Source: a virus
Length of the DNA: 25,608 bases
IMG/VR virus record: IMGVR_UViG_3300035670_001146
Location: 1-25,608 of that record
Direction: 5' to 3' (one strand)
Positions 14,451-21,033 of the stretch are shown piece by piece (the first letter of the stretch is position 1; every line of letters begins with the position of its first letter). The notes under the pieces were generated by a model. It was not told where the DNA came from. It was given only the letters and a program-made list of their open reading frames with translations, and searched no databases. The translations under genes were made by a program, and so were the position numbers.

Positions 14451-15051
14451 TACTTGTATTATTATTGGGAACGGTCCAAGCCTGAATGATGTACCGATGG
14501 GGTTTCTTCAAAAGTACCCGACATGGGGAGTAAATAAGATATTTTTACAGCGTGCGGATGGTCACATTATCCGCCCTGATTACTATGTGACAGTTCATGC
14601 GGACATGGCGCCACTTGCGGAAGAAATAAAATCGCTCAATTCGCAGATGTTCATCACTGACAAAATAGCGCACCTGTTCCCAGGGTGTCAACCGATTCAC
14701 TCTGTTGGTGAACATGCCTTTTTCAAAAGACACGGGAAACGTTGGGATCTGTGGGAAGGATGGAGCGTGATTTATGTATGTTTGCAGTTGGCTTATTGGC
14801 TGGATTTTAGAACAGCCCTGCTCGTGGGACTTGACCATGATTACACTTTCGGGTCATTCCACCCAGACTATGACAATGTTACCGGGACAGACCCACACGA
14901 CCAGGACAAGCTACTTCCCGCATTCAGACTGGCTAAACAGTATTGGGAAGCGGACGGTAGACGAATAATCAACATAACGCCGAACACAAAGGAACCGATA
15001 TTCGAGAAAGGATATATAACAAAATGGTTTCCATCATTATTGTGGGAGTGA
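14422..15051 (+). CDS. GNGPSL-motif DUF115-like protein
   Basis: A protein of about 209 residues with a Rossmann-like opening CIIIGNGPSLNDV (GNGPSL at residues 16-21), WGVNKIFLQ, PDYYVTVHADM, and later a GWSVIYVCLQLAYWLDFRTALLVGLDHDY block. This is the arrangement of DUF115/MptE-like proteins, a group including flagellin-modification (Maf-type) and pterin enzymes that act on phosphorylated or nucleotide-activated substrates. Start choice is open between ATG 14422 and ATG 14440; neither has a strong ribosome binding site, and both overlap the methyltransferase gene. It is a probable relative of the N-terminal half of the protein at 21034-22182. A role in glycan transfer is inferred from neighbours. 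Confidence 0.7.
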   Translation: MKASHSMKNDTCIIIGNGPSLNDVPMGFLQKYPTWGVNKIFLQRADGHIIRPDYYVTVHADMAPLAEEIKSLNSQMFITDKIAHLFPGCQPIHSVGEHAFFKRHGKRWDLWEGWSVIYVCLQLAYWLDFRTALLVGLDHDYTFGSFHPDYDNVTGTDPHDQDKLLPAFRLAKQYWEADGRRIINITPNTKEPIFEKGYITKWFPSLLWE

Positions 15052-15662
15052 AACGCTGGGAGGACTATACAAAGCCGTTCCTTGACAGCCTGAAACGAAA
15101 CGCGCCGACGTTGAATGTAGTTTGCGTGGATAATGGCTCATTCTATCCAGATTACGAAGGCGTGAAGATGGTCAGGACGCCAAATGTAATCTCCCTGCCC
15201 GCCGCGTTCAATGTGGGGCTAAAAGAAACACCCGATTCAGACTGGTATATAACGTCCAGTAATGACATGCTGATTACAAAGCCATTCCCCGCATATCGTT
15301 TCGAGTACATGGAGGATGACAGTCTGTATTCATTCGTTCATGTGGTGGATGCGCTTTACGGCTTTGAATATATCGAGAATTGGATGTTGTTCACGCCCCG
15401 CAAAGTCTATGAGGGGATCGGTAAATGGTGGGACGAAGCCTTTGCCCCAATGTGGTTTGAGGCGGCGGATTATGCGATCAGGGCAAAGAAAGCCGGGTAC
15501 AGGTGGACGATAATAGATCGTGAAGATTGGGGCGTGTATCATAGAGAAGAGGAACGAATGCCGGAACGTAAAGCATACATGAAGGAACACATGCCACAAC
15601 GCAAGGCGAACCGTGAATACTTGATGAGGAAGCATGACATCCCGTATAAGCGCCCTGGTTAG
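15024..15662 (+). CDS. Glycosyltransferase family 2-like protein (1)
   Basis: A 212-residue GT-A-fold protein. It begins MVSIIIVGVKRWEDYTKPFL, with the nucleotide-binding end of the first strands at VVCVDNGS (about 32-39). FNVGLKETPDSDWYITSSNDM follows, where NDM at 80-82 replaces the common DxD. WFEAADYAIRAKKAGY and the final HREE block complete the fold. Family-2 enzymes move sugars from nucleotide sugars to acceptors. The C-terminus is very basic (RKAYMKEHMPQRKANREYL). It overlaps the preceding gene by 28 bases and the next by 29, so the three act as one translational block. Donor and acceptor are unknown. Confidence 0.78.
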   Translation: MVSIIIVGVKRWEDYTKPFLDSLKRNAPTLNVVCVDNGSFYPDYEGVKMVRTPNVISLPAAFNVGLKETPDSDWYITSSNDMLITKPFPAYRFEYMEDDSLYSFVHVVDALYGFEYIENWMLFTPRKVYEGIGKWWDEAFAPMWFEAADYAIRAKKAGYRWTIIDREDWGVYHREEERMPERKAYMKEHMPQRKANREYLMRKHDIPYKRPG

Positions 15663-16281
15663 TGGTTACTATTCAGAGGATTATATTGAAACACGGCTAA
15701 TCAACCTGAAAAAGCAGGACTGTGAAATTGTGCTTATCTGTCAGGCGGGAAGCGCAGAGCATGAGATTGGGATGCAGTATGGATTGACCCCGATACTAAC
15801 CCCAGACATCCCGCCGCTGTATACGGCTTGGAACATGGGAATCAAACAATCACAGGGGAAGTATCTTACCAGTGCAAACACAGATGACTTATTCCACGAT
15901 AACGCCCTGACTATCATGGCGGATGAATTGGACAGGACGGGCGCGGCGATTTGTCACAGTTGGTTACATCGGAACACTGGCGGGACATTGGAACTGTGGG
16001 AGCGTACTACGGGCGATTACAACAAACTGAAAACGAGATGCTTCCCCGGTCCAATGCCGATGTGGAGAAAATCACTGCATGAAAAATACGGTTACTTCGA
16101 TGAGTCTTTTCAAGTAGCGGGCGATTGGGAATTTTGGCTTAGAGTAATGAAAGCGGGGGAAAAAGCATGTCATATTGAGCGCTCATTGGGTGTATACTTA
16201 TGGCGTAAAAAGAGTCTGGAACGGCGCGATGTGCAATTACACATAAAGGAACGCGAGCGGATAAGGAAGATGTATAAATGA
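15634..16281 (+). CDS. Glycosyltransferase family 2-like protein (2)
   Basis: A 215-residue GT-A glycosyltransferase: ISALVSGYYSEDYIETRL at the N-terminus, WNMGIKQSQGKYLTSANTDD at about 66-85 (TDD is the metal-binding DxD equivalent), and the acceptor-side block YFDESFQVAGDWEFWLRVMKAG at about 150-172. These match the family-2 order closely. ATG 15634 lies inside the previous gene, and no start inside the remaining frame would preserve the first strand. Its TGA overlaps the MuF-like gene start as ATGA, so cargo and head genes are translated without a break. It is more canonical than its neighbour at 15024. Confidence 0.85.
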   Translation: MTSRISALVSGYYSEDYIETRLINLKKQDCEIVLICQAGSAEHEIGMQYGLTPILTPDIPPLYTAWNMGIKQSQGKYLTSANTDDLFHDNALTIMADELDRTGAAICHSWLHRNTGGTLELWERTTGDYNKLKTRCFPGPMPMWRKSLHEKYGYFDESFQVAGDWEFWLRVMKAGEKACHIERSLGVYLWRKKSLERRDVQLHIKERERIRKMYK

Positions 16282-17084
16282 CGGATATAGTGCGAGACAC
16301 CATACAGACGATTACAAAGCGATTGCCCGCCATTGTCCCTTATCTGCATGGAAAGGCGGGGAGATTGTATTGTGAAGTCAAGGCAGTTGAACGCGACCCC
16401 AAAGAACCCATGCGGGATGAAAAGAGCAAGACTGAAAACAAGATCAGGCTTGCCATTTTACGACGTTTCAAGCGTCAGTTTGCCGCCATTCTCGAGGGTG
16501 TACAGGCAAACTATAAAGACATTATCGCCGCTGGCGTGTACGTCCAGAACGAGCCAGAGGAAATCAACGAATTGGTAATCTTATTGCGTAACGCAATCCT
16601 GGCGGGGATTTATGACCTTGAGGGTGAATTGGGATACACATTAGGCGAAACGGTTGTAAATGAGCGGGCGTTGCAGTTTGCGCGGGAGTATGTCACCGAT
16701 TGGGTGGCGAAACTTGACCAGACTACCGTTGATGCTTTGCGTCAGGCTTTGTCACTTATGCCAAGCGGTCAGGCGTCTTATGCTGATGTAGTTGCAATAT
16801 TAGAGCCTGTATTCGGGAACAATAGAGCGTTGAGGATTGCGGTCACAGAAACGACCCGCATTTATGCAGAGGCGACACAGATTTACGCCAATGAACTGGT
16901 AAAAGAATACCCAGGATTCAAGGTGATAAAACGCTGGTATACAAACGTGGACGATAGGGTCTGCCCAATTTGTGCGCCATTGGACGGGATGGAAGTTGCG
17001 CATGATGAAGATTTCAACGACGTTGAAAATCCGCCCGCCCATGTAAATTGTCGGTGTTGGATAACGACAACGGTGAAATCATAA
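16278..17084 (+). CDS. MuF-like minor head protein
   Basis: A 268-residue head morphogenesis protein. The C-terminal Phage_Mu_F signature is clear: TETTRIYAEATQIYA near 190-204, then VCPICAPLDGM (Cys229, Cys232) and PPAHVNCRCW (His255, Cys258, Cys260), which likely bind zinc. The N-terminal 120 residues are helical. MuF-like proteins are carried in the head, near the portal, and are sometimes injected. Here the gene is separated from the portal by a virion gene, two small genes and a five-gene cargo cassette, whereas portal and MuF are usually close neighbours. It overlaps both flanking genes (ATGA at the start, TAATG at the end). Confidence 0.88.
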   Translation: MTDIVRDTIQTITKRLPAIVPYLHGKAGRLYCEVKAVERDPKEPMRDEKSKTENKIRLAILRRFKRQFAAILEGVQANYKDIIAAGVYVQNEPEEINELVILLRNAILAGIYDLEGELGYTLGETVVNERALQFAREYVTDWVAKLDQTTVDALRQALSLMPSGQASYADVVAILEPVFGNNRALRIAVTETTRIYAEATQIYANELVKEYPGFKVIKRWYTNVDDRVCPICAPLDGMEVAHDEDFNDVENPPAHVNCRCWITTTVKS

Positions 17085-17548
17085 TGCCAGTTTCAATTAA
17101 CGTAGAGATTGACGCGGACAAAAAACAAATCGCGCTGAGCAAGTTTAGCGCGGAGTTGCCGCATTACTTACAGGGCGCACGCATTGAAATAACAGACTTG
17201 ATACTGGATACCAAAGGATTAAGGAATTATCCGCCTTCAACCGCAGCCAACCAGCCGCCTACACCTTTTTACATTCGCGGACGCGGAACACAGACATCCG
17301 CAGGTAGAAACACTCTATCATCTGAAAGACTAGGCACCCGCTGGCAAAGCGTCCCGTATAGTAAGATCGGGATGAAGATTTCCAACCCGGTATCTTATGC
17401 CTCATACGTACACGGTGAGCAGCAGGCGCGCCACATGGCTCGTATCGGCTGGCGCAAGTTGTACGAGACTGCAAAAGGAAAGACAAAGCAGATCGCCACG
17501 ATTTACAATCGTTGGATTGCCAGGCTTATCAAGAAACACGATTTATAA
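17084..17548 (+). CDS. Virion morphogenesis / gp10-like protein
   Basis: A 154-residue protein. ATG 17084 overlaps the MuF-gene stop (TAATG) and is preferred to an upstream TTG. The N-terminal half is helical (DADKKQIALSKFSAELPHYL). The middle has YPPSTAANQPPTPFYIRGRG and the end NPVSYASYVHGEQQARHMARIGWRKL, a layout common to HK97 gp10-like and virion morphogenesis proteins that complete the head-tail joint. The C-terminus is basic. Position between MuF and the capsid gene supports a head or neck role. The exact family cannot be fixed without a profile search. Confidence 0.6.
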   Translation: MPVSINVEIDADKKQIALSKFSAELPHYLQGARIEITDLILDTKGLRNYPPSTAANQPPTPFYIRGRGTQTSAGRNTLSSERLGTRWQSVPYSKIGMKISNPVSYASYVHGEQQARHMARIGWRKLYETAKGKTKQIATIYNRWIARLIKKHDL

Positions 17549-17579
17549 TTTTTGTGGTAAGATACTAACAATCTAATAA

Positions 17580-17676
17580 GGGACTGGACGGGCGCAGGTT
17601 GCGCGAAAATCCATAATCCCCTGCTGTTGATAGGTTATCAAAGCACAAATGACCGACATGGTTGTTTGTGCTTTTT
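17580..17676 (+). promoter_or_regulatory. Structured leader of the capsid gene: three hairpins, two mutually exclusive
   Basis: The 142-base gap before the capsid gene contains ordered inverted repeats. The first is a three-step stem: 17580-17583 with 17617-17620, 17585-17588 with 17610-17613, and 17592-17596 with 17600-17604. The second pairs TTGATA (17627-17632) with TATCAA (17636-17641), extended by TGCT and AGCA (17622-17625, 17642-17645). The third pairs AAAGCACAAA (17640-17649) with TTTGTGCTTT (17665-17674) and continues into a T-run ending at 17676, like a terminator. Hairpins two and three share 17640-17645 and cannot both form fully, which is the logic of an attenuator. A weak promoter-like pair (TTGTGG at 17552, TAATAA at 17574) lies upstream. 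Confidence 0.55.
17640..17676 (+). terminator. Terminator-like hairpin just before the capsid gene
   Basis: A perfect ten-base inverted repeat (17640-17649, 17665-17674) with a 15-base loop runs into a T-run (17672-17676). It ends 14 bases before the capsid start and five before the GAGGTG ribosome binding site. It could end transcription from upstream, with partial readthrough, or act as the terminator arm of an attenuator. Confidence 0.5.
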
Positions 17677-17690
17677 GCGTTGAGGTGAAT

Positions 17691-19403
17691 ATGGAAGAAT
17701 TAGAGACATTGGTAACTTTCGGTGATGCAATCAAGGCTCTCGGAGACAATAAATTCGGCGGGTATCTTGTGCGCTTTTCATCCCCAGAAGACCCGGACTT
17801 GACGGGCGATTTCTTCACGCCTGAAACTGATTACGACGTGGATTTTCCTGCAAAGTCAACCGTGTACTTCAATCACGGATTGGATAAGAACCTGAAACAC
17901 CGCAAACTTGGAAAGGCTGATTTATCCGTTGACGATGTTGGGGTGTGGGCAGAGTTCATCATGCAGGAGCGGGATGATTACGAAAAGGCGCTCGCAGAAC
18001 TGGCAAGGGCTGGAAAGTTGGGGTGGAGTTCTGGGACCGCCGCGCATCTTGTCGAGAGAACCCCGGTTGGAAAATCATACAGAATTGATAAGTGGTCATT
18101 GGGATTGGATGCAAGCATCACGCATACACCCGCAGAACCACGCAATGCGGTAGTGGCTCTAAAGTCATTACTACCACAGGAGAATAAGGACATGGAAAAA
18201 GAGGAAATGGTTGCACTGCTTGGTGATTTCAAAACCGAAGTGGTCAACGCGGCGAAAGAATCGGCTACCGCCGCAGTAAAGCAATTTGCCGATGAACTTG
18301 CCCCCGAAGTAAAAGCAGGATTCGCGGGGCATGTGGAGATCGTGAAGGATGAAGCCGACCAGCCCATGAACGCGGGTGACTTCCTCAAAGCGGTCAAGAA
18401 TGCCGCAATGCCGGGTGCTTCGCTTGACCCGCGTCTGAAATCACGCATGTCGGACGATGGATTTGTGGTCAAGAACATCAAAGCCACAGGCATGAACGAA
18501 GCCATTCCATCACAGGGCGGCTTCCTGGTACAGCAGGACGTACAGGCTGGCATTCTTCAACGGATGTACGGTGTTGGTCGTCTGCTTTCGTTCTTCAACC
18601 CCTTGACCGTATCAGGTAACGGGATGCTTATCAACGCGATTGACGAAACCAGCCGCGCCGATGGCTCCCGCTTTGGTGGCGTGTTGGGGTACTGGCTGAA
18701 TGAGGGCGGAACAAAGACCGCCACGAAGCCGAAATTCCGACAGATTGACCTGAAACTCAAAAGGGTTGCGGCTTTGTGCTACGCAACCGATGAACTGCTT
18801 GACGATGCTACCGCTCTTGAGGGGTGGATTAATCAGTATGTTCCCGAAGAACTGCGGTTCAAGGTTGAGGATTCAATCGTCAACGGCGACGGTGTTGGGA
18901 AACCGCTTGGTATTCTGACTTCGCCCGCGCTTGTGTCTGCAACCCGTACCGATGCGAGCGAGATTGACCACCTTGACATTGCCCGCATGTGGGCGCGGCG
19001 TTGGGTCGGTGTGTCAGATTACATTTGGCTTGCCTCCCCCAACATTCACCCGCAATTGATCAGCATGTCAGTTGGACAAATGCCCGTTTATCTGCCTCCC
19101 GGCGGAATGAGTGCATCACCTTACGGGACGATTTACGGACGCCCGCTTATCGAAACCGAATATAACCCCGCCCTCGGCACTTTGGGCGATTTGATGCTGG
19201 TCAGTCCTTCACAGTACGCCATGATTCAAAAAGGTGGCATTCAATCGGCATCTTCGATTCACGTCCAATTCGTGACCGATGAAACCGCCTTCCGCTTCGT
19301 GTACCGTGTGGATGGGCAACCCGCTTGGAATAGTGCCTTGACCCCGTTCAATGGTTCGAGCGATACCGTCAGCCCGTTCGTTGCTTTGGCTGCGACCACC
19401 TAA
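17691..19403 (+). CDS. Prohead protease-major capsid protein fusion (HK97-like)
   Basis: A 570-residue fusion. Residues about 1-160 match HK97-type prohead protease (peptidase S78-like): GGYLVRFSSPEDPDLTGDFF, His62 in YFNHGLDK, LGWSSGT with the likely nucleophile Ser113 or Ser114, and ASITHTPAEPRNAV. Residues about 168-245 are a charged helical segment, the expected delta (scaffold-like) domain. From about residue 265 the HK97-fold capsid appears: GGFLVQQDV, PKFRQIDLKLKRVAALCYATDELL, DSIVNGDGVGKPLGIL and the final RFVYRVDGQPAW. The product assembles the shell, and the protease then removes the delta domain. ATG 17691 has GAGGTG just upstream; the upstream ATG at 17649 lies in the leader hairpin and is rejected. 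An internal start near 18192 may give capsid without protease. Confidence 0.9.
   Translation: MEELETLVTFGDAIKALGDNKFGGYLVRFSSPEDPDLTGDFFTPETDYDVDFPAKSTVYFNHGLDKNLKHRKLGKADLSVDDVGVWAEFIMQERDDYEKALAELARAGKLGWSSGTAAHLVERTPVGKSYRIDKWSLGLDASITHTPAEPRNAVVALKSLLPQENKDMEKEEMVALLGDFKTEVVNAAKESATAAVKQFADELAPEVKAGFAGHVEIVKDEADQPMNAGDFLKAVKNAAMPGASLDPRLKSRMSDDGFVVKNIKATGMNEAIPSQGGFLVQQDVQAGILQRMYGVGRLLSFFNPLTVSGNGMLINAIDETSRADGSRFGGVLGYWLNEGGTKTATKPKFRQIDLKLKRVAALCYATDELLDDATALEGWINQYVPEELRFKVEDSIVNGDGVGKPLGILTSPALVSATRTDASEIDHLDIARMWARRWVGVSDYIWLASPNIHPQLISMSVGQMPVYLPPGGMSASPYGTIYGRPLIETEYNPALGTLGDLMLVSPSQYAMIQKGGIQSASSIHVQFVTDETAFRFVYRVDGQPAWNSALTPFNGSSDTVSPFVALAATT
18178..18194 (+). promoter_or_regulatory. 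Possible internal ribosome binding site and start (Met168) in the protease-capsid gene
   Basis: AGGAG at 18178-18182 lies nine bases before an in-frame ATG at 18192-18194. That is the junction between the protease domain and the helical delta domain. Starting there would give a capsid precursor of 403 residues without protease, solving the stoichiometry problem of a 1:1 fusion. Confidence 0.5.
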
Positions 19404-19430
19404 TACGGGATAAAAAAGGAGATATAGAAA

Positions 19431-19934
19431 ATGGCTAAAATTCGCTTTGCTGAGGCTCTCGAAGCCCTGCCCGTTCTTGTACCAGCGACAGCAACCAACG
19501 ATACCGCTCGTGTGAGTTCATTCGTTGACCTGTCCCTCTGCCATTGGGTTACTTTCGTGTGCAACTTTGGCGCGATTTCAGTGACCGATACTGGCTTGAT
19601 TACCGTCGCGGTGGAAGGTTCGACCACAGGCGCGGACAGTGACACAGAAGCAAACGTTGACTTCTCGTACCGCATTTCCAATGCGGTCGGTGGTGCGCCT
19701 TCAATGGGAACGATTACCGCCTGCGAGTCAACCGCAACCAACACCGTCGCCAGCACTGACGTTGCAAGTGCCTTGCTGGTCATCGAAGTCAACCCCGATG
19801 AGGTCCAGACCCGCTATGTGCGTGTCTCACTTGACCCCGCCGCCGATACTACCTCTTGGGTGGTCGGAATTGTGGCATACAAAGAACCGCGTTATCCCGG
19901 TAACGCCATGCCCAGCAACTTCACTTCGACCTAG
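19431..19934 (+). CDS. Head decoration-like protein
   Basis: A 167-residue Thr/Ala/Val-rich beta-prone protein directly after the capsid gene, the usual place of capsid decoration or stabilising proteins. Blocks include FVDLSLCHWVTFVCNFGAIS near 30-50, TGLITVAVEGSTTGAD near 54-70 and a final YVRVSLDPAADTTSWVVGIVAY. No named family is recognised with certainty. A strong AAAGGAG ribosome binding site precedes the ATG. A GC-rich hairpin follows 10 bases after the stop, closing the head block. Confidence 0.6.
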   Translation: MAKIRFAEALEALPVLVPATATNDTARVSSFVDLSLCHWVTFVCNFGAISVTDTGLITVAVEGSTTGADSDTEANVDFSYRISNAVGGAPSMGTITACESTATNTVASTDVASALLVIEVNPDEVQTRYVRVSLDPAADTTSWVVGIVAYKEPRYPGNAMPSNFTST

Positions 19935-19944
19935 TTAGATCAAC

Positions 19945-19970
19945 GGGGGAGGGTCTAACAGCCCTCCCCC
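19945..19970 (+). repeat. Perfect 9-bp GC-rich hairpin between head and connector genes
   Basis: GGGGGAGGG at 19945-19953 pairs perfectly with CCCTCCCCC at 19962-19970 across an eight-base loop. What follows is AAAATCCTT, not a T-run, so it is not a classical intrinsic terminator. It may slow polymerase, protect the 3' end of the capsid transcript, or mark a processing site. It ends ten bases before the next start codon, so it may also affect translation initiation there. Confidence 0.6.
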
Positions 19971-19979
19971 AAAATCCTT

Positions 19980-20603
19980 ATGGCTGATTATTGCACTCTC
20001 GCAGACCTGAAAGAAAATCCCGATTTGGGGCTTAGTGGTACTACGTCATACGACGACGCCCTTCCTGATTACATCACGCGCGCCAGTCGGATGATTGACC
20101 GCGCTTTGGGAAAATGGGATAACTACTTTTACCCAATTACAGTTGATGAAACCCGTTACTATACCAGCGGGGATGACTGCCTTGATATTGATGAGGCGGT
20201 TAGCATTACATCCATTGCGGTATCAGAGGGCGGAGAGGTCACATCGTCTGGTTACACATCTTTAGCGGCTACGGATTGGTACGCATGGCCCTATAACTAC
20301 GCCGCCAAAGCCGAACCCATCCGCAGGATTGAACTTGACACGGTAAACGGGAATTACTACTCATTCTATGGGTATCCCAAAGGTGTCAAGATCGTGGGCG
20401 TGTTCGGTTATTCTGCAACTCCTCCCGAAGATATAAAACAGGCGTGCATCATTCAGGCTACATCCCTTTTCATGCAGGAAAAGCAGGGATGGAGGGACGC
20501 CAGCGCGTCGGCGGAGTTGGGGCAGATGGTATACACCGCAGGCATTCACCCAGTAGCAAATGAAATCCTGCAAAAGTACATTTATAAGAGCGTGATTCCA
20601 TGA
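19980..20603 (+). CDS. Head-tail connector (gp6/Ad1-like)
   Basis: A 207-residue protein with the layout of head-tail adaptors: MADYCTLADLKENPDLGL at the start, DYITRASRMIDRALGKWDNYFYP near 36-58, RYYTSGDDCLDIDEAVSITSIAV near 66-88, and a C-terminal helical part (PPEDIKQACIIQATSLFMQEKQGW). It would sit under the portal. The start is unusual: no Shine-Dalgarno is visible between the GC-rich hairpin and the ATG. Its stop overlaps the next start as ATGA. Confidence 0.75.
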   Translation: MADYCTLADLKENPDLGLSGTTSYDDALPDYITRASRMIDRALGKWDNYFYPITVDETRYYTSGDDCLDIDEAVSITSIAVSEGGEVTSSGYTSLAATDWYAWPYNYAAKAEPIRRIELDTVNGNYYSFYGYPKGVKIVGVFGYSATPPEDIKQACIIQATSLFMQEKQGWRDASASAELGQMVYTAGIHPVANEILQKYIYKSVIP

Positions 20604-21019
20604 GCGTGATCGATAATGCCATTGCGCGATTACAAGACCTGGCTTTAGCCTGTACGAATATCCGTGCCGCGCCTGATTACCCCATCGAAGATGCGACCGC
20701 CCTGCCTTTGTCCATTGCCCACATTGCGGAAGGAAACGCGATAGCACAAAACGCAACCATGACGCAATGTAATATCAGCGTTCAAGTGGACTTCCACTTT
20801 TCACGCACGAACATAAAAGATGCTTACCAAAGAATAAACGTGCTTGTCCCTGAGTTCTTGACTCGCTTGGGCGGTGACCCGACATTGAACGGGACGGTAG
20901 ACACCATTCAATTTCCCGTTTCTTTTACCGTATCCCCTGCCCTATGGGACACGGTTACAACGCAAATGGTCAGTTTTAGCGTCCCATTCAAGACGCTTGA
21001 AACGCCAGTGAGTACCTAG
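20600..21019 (+). CDS. Tail terminator / minor tail-like protein
   Basis: A 139-residue protein following the connector with an ATGA overlap. It begins with a helix (SVIDNAIARLQDLALACTNI) and then alternates beta strands (CNISVQVDFHFSRTNIKDAY, TIQFPVSFTVSPALWDTVTT, MVSFSVPFKTLETP). This size and helix-then-sheet order fit tail terminator or tail-completion proteins, which cap the tail tube at its head-proximal end. The assignment rests on position and fold style, not on a strong motif. Confidence 0.55.
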   Translation: MSVIDNAIARLQDLALACTNIRAAPDYPIEDATALPLSIAHIAEGNAIAQNATMTQCNISVQVDFHFSRTNIKDAYQRINVLVPEFLTRLGGDPTLNGTVDTIQFPVSFTVSPALWDTVTTQMVSFSVPFKTLETPVST

Positions 21020-21033
21020 TAGAAAGGTTATGC

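Noticed and set aside
17544-17549. TATAAT as the capsid promoter
   Set aside because: No acceptable -35 element within 15-19 bases upstream; it overlaps a TAA stop context. Left as a weak possibility only.
17580-17650. tRNA-like or small RNA gene in the capsid leader
   Set aside because: Stems do not form a cloverleaf, and no T-loop or anticodon arm of normal size is present; a regulatory leader explains the pairing better.
17649-17690. Earlier ATG start for the protease-capsid protein
   Set aside because: It lies inside the loop of a strong hairpin with no ribosome binding site, and the added residues (Cys/Val-rich) do not resemble a protease N-terminus. ATG 17691 has GAGGTG.
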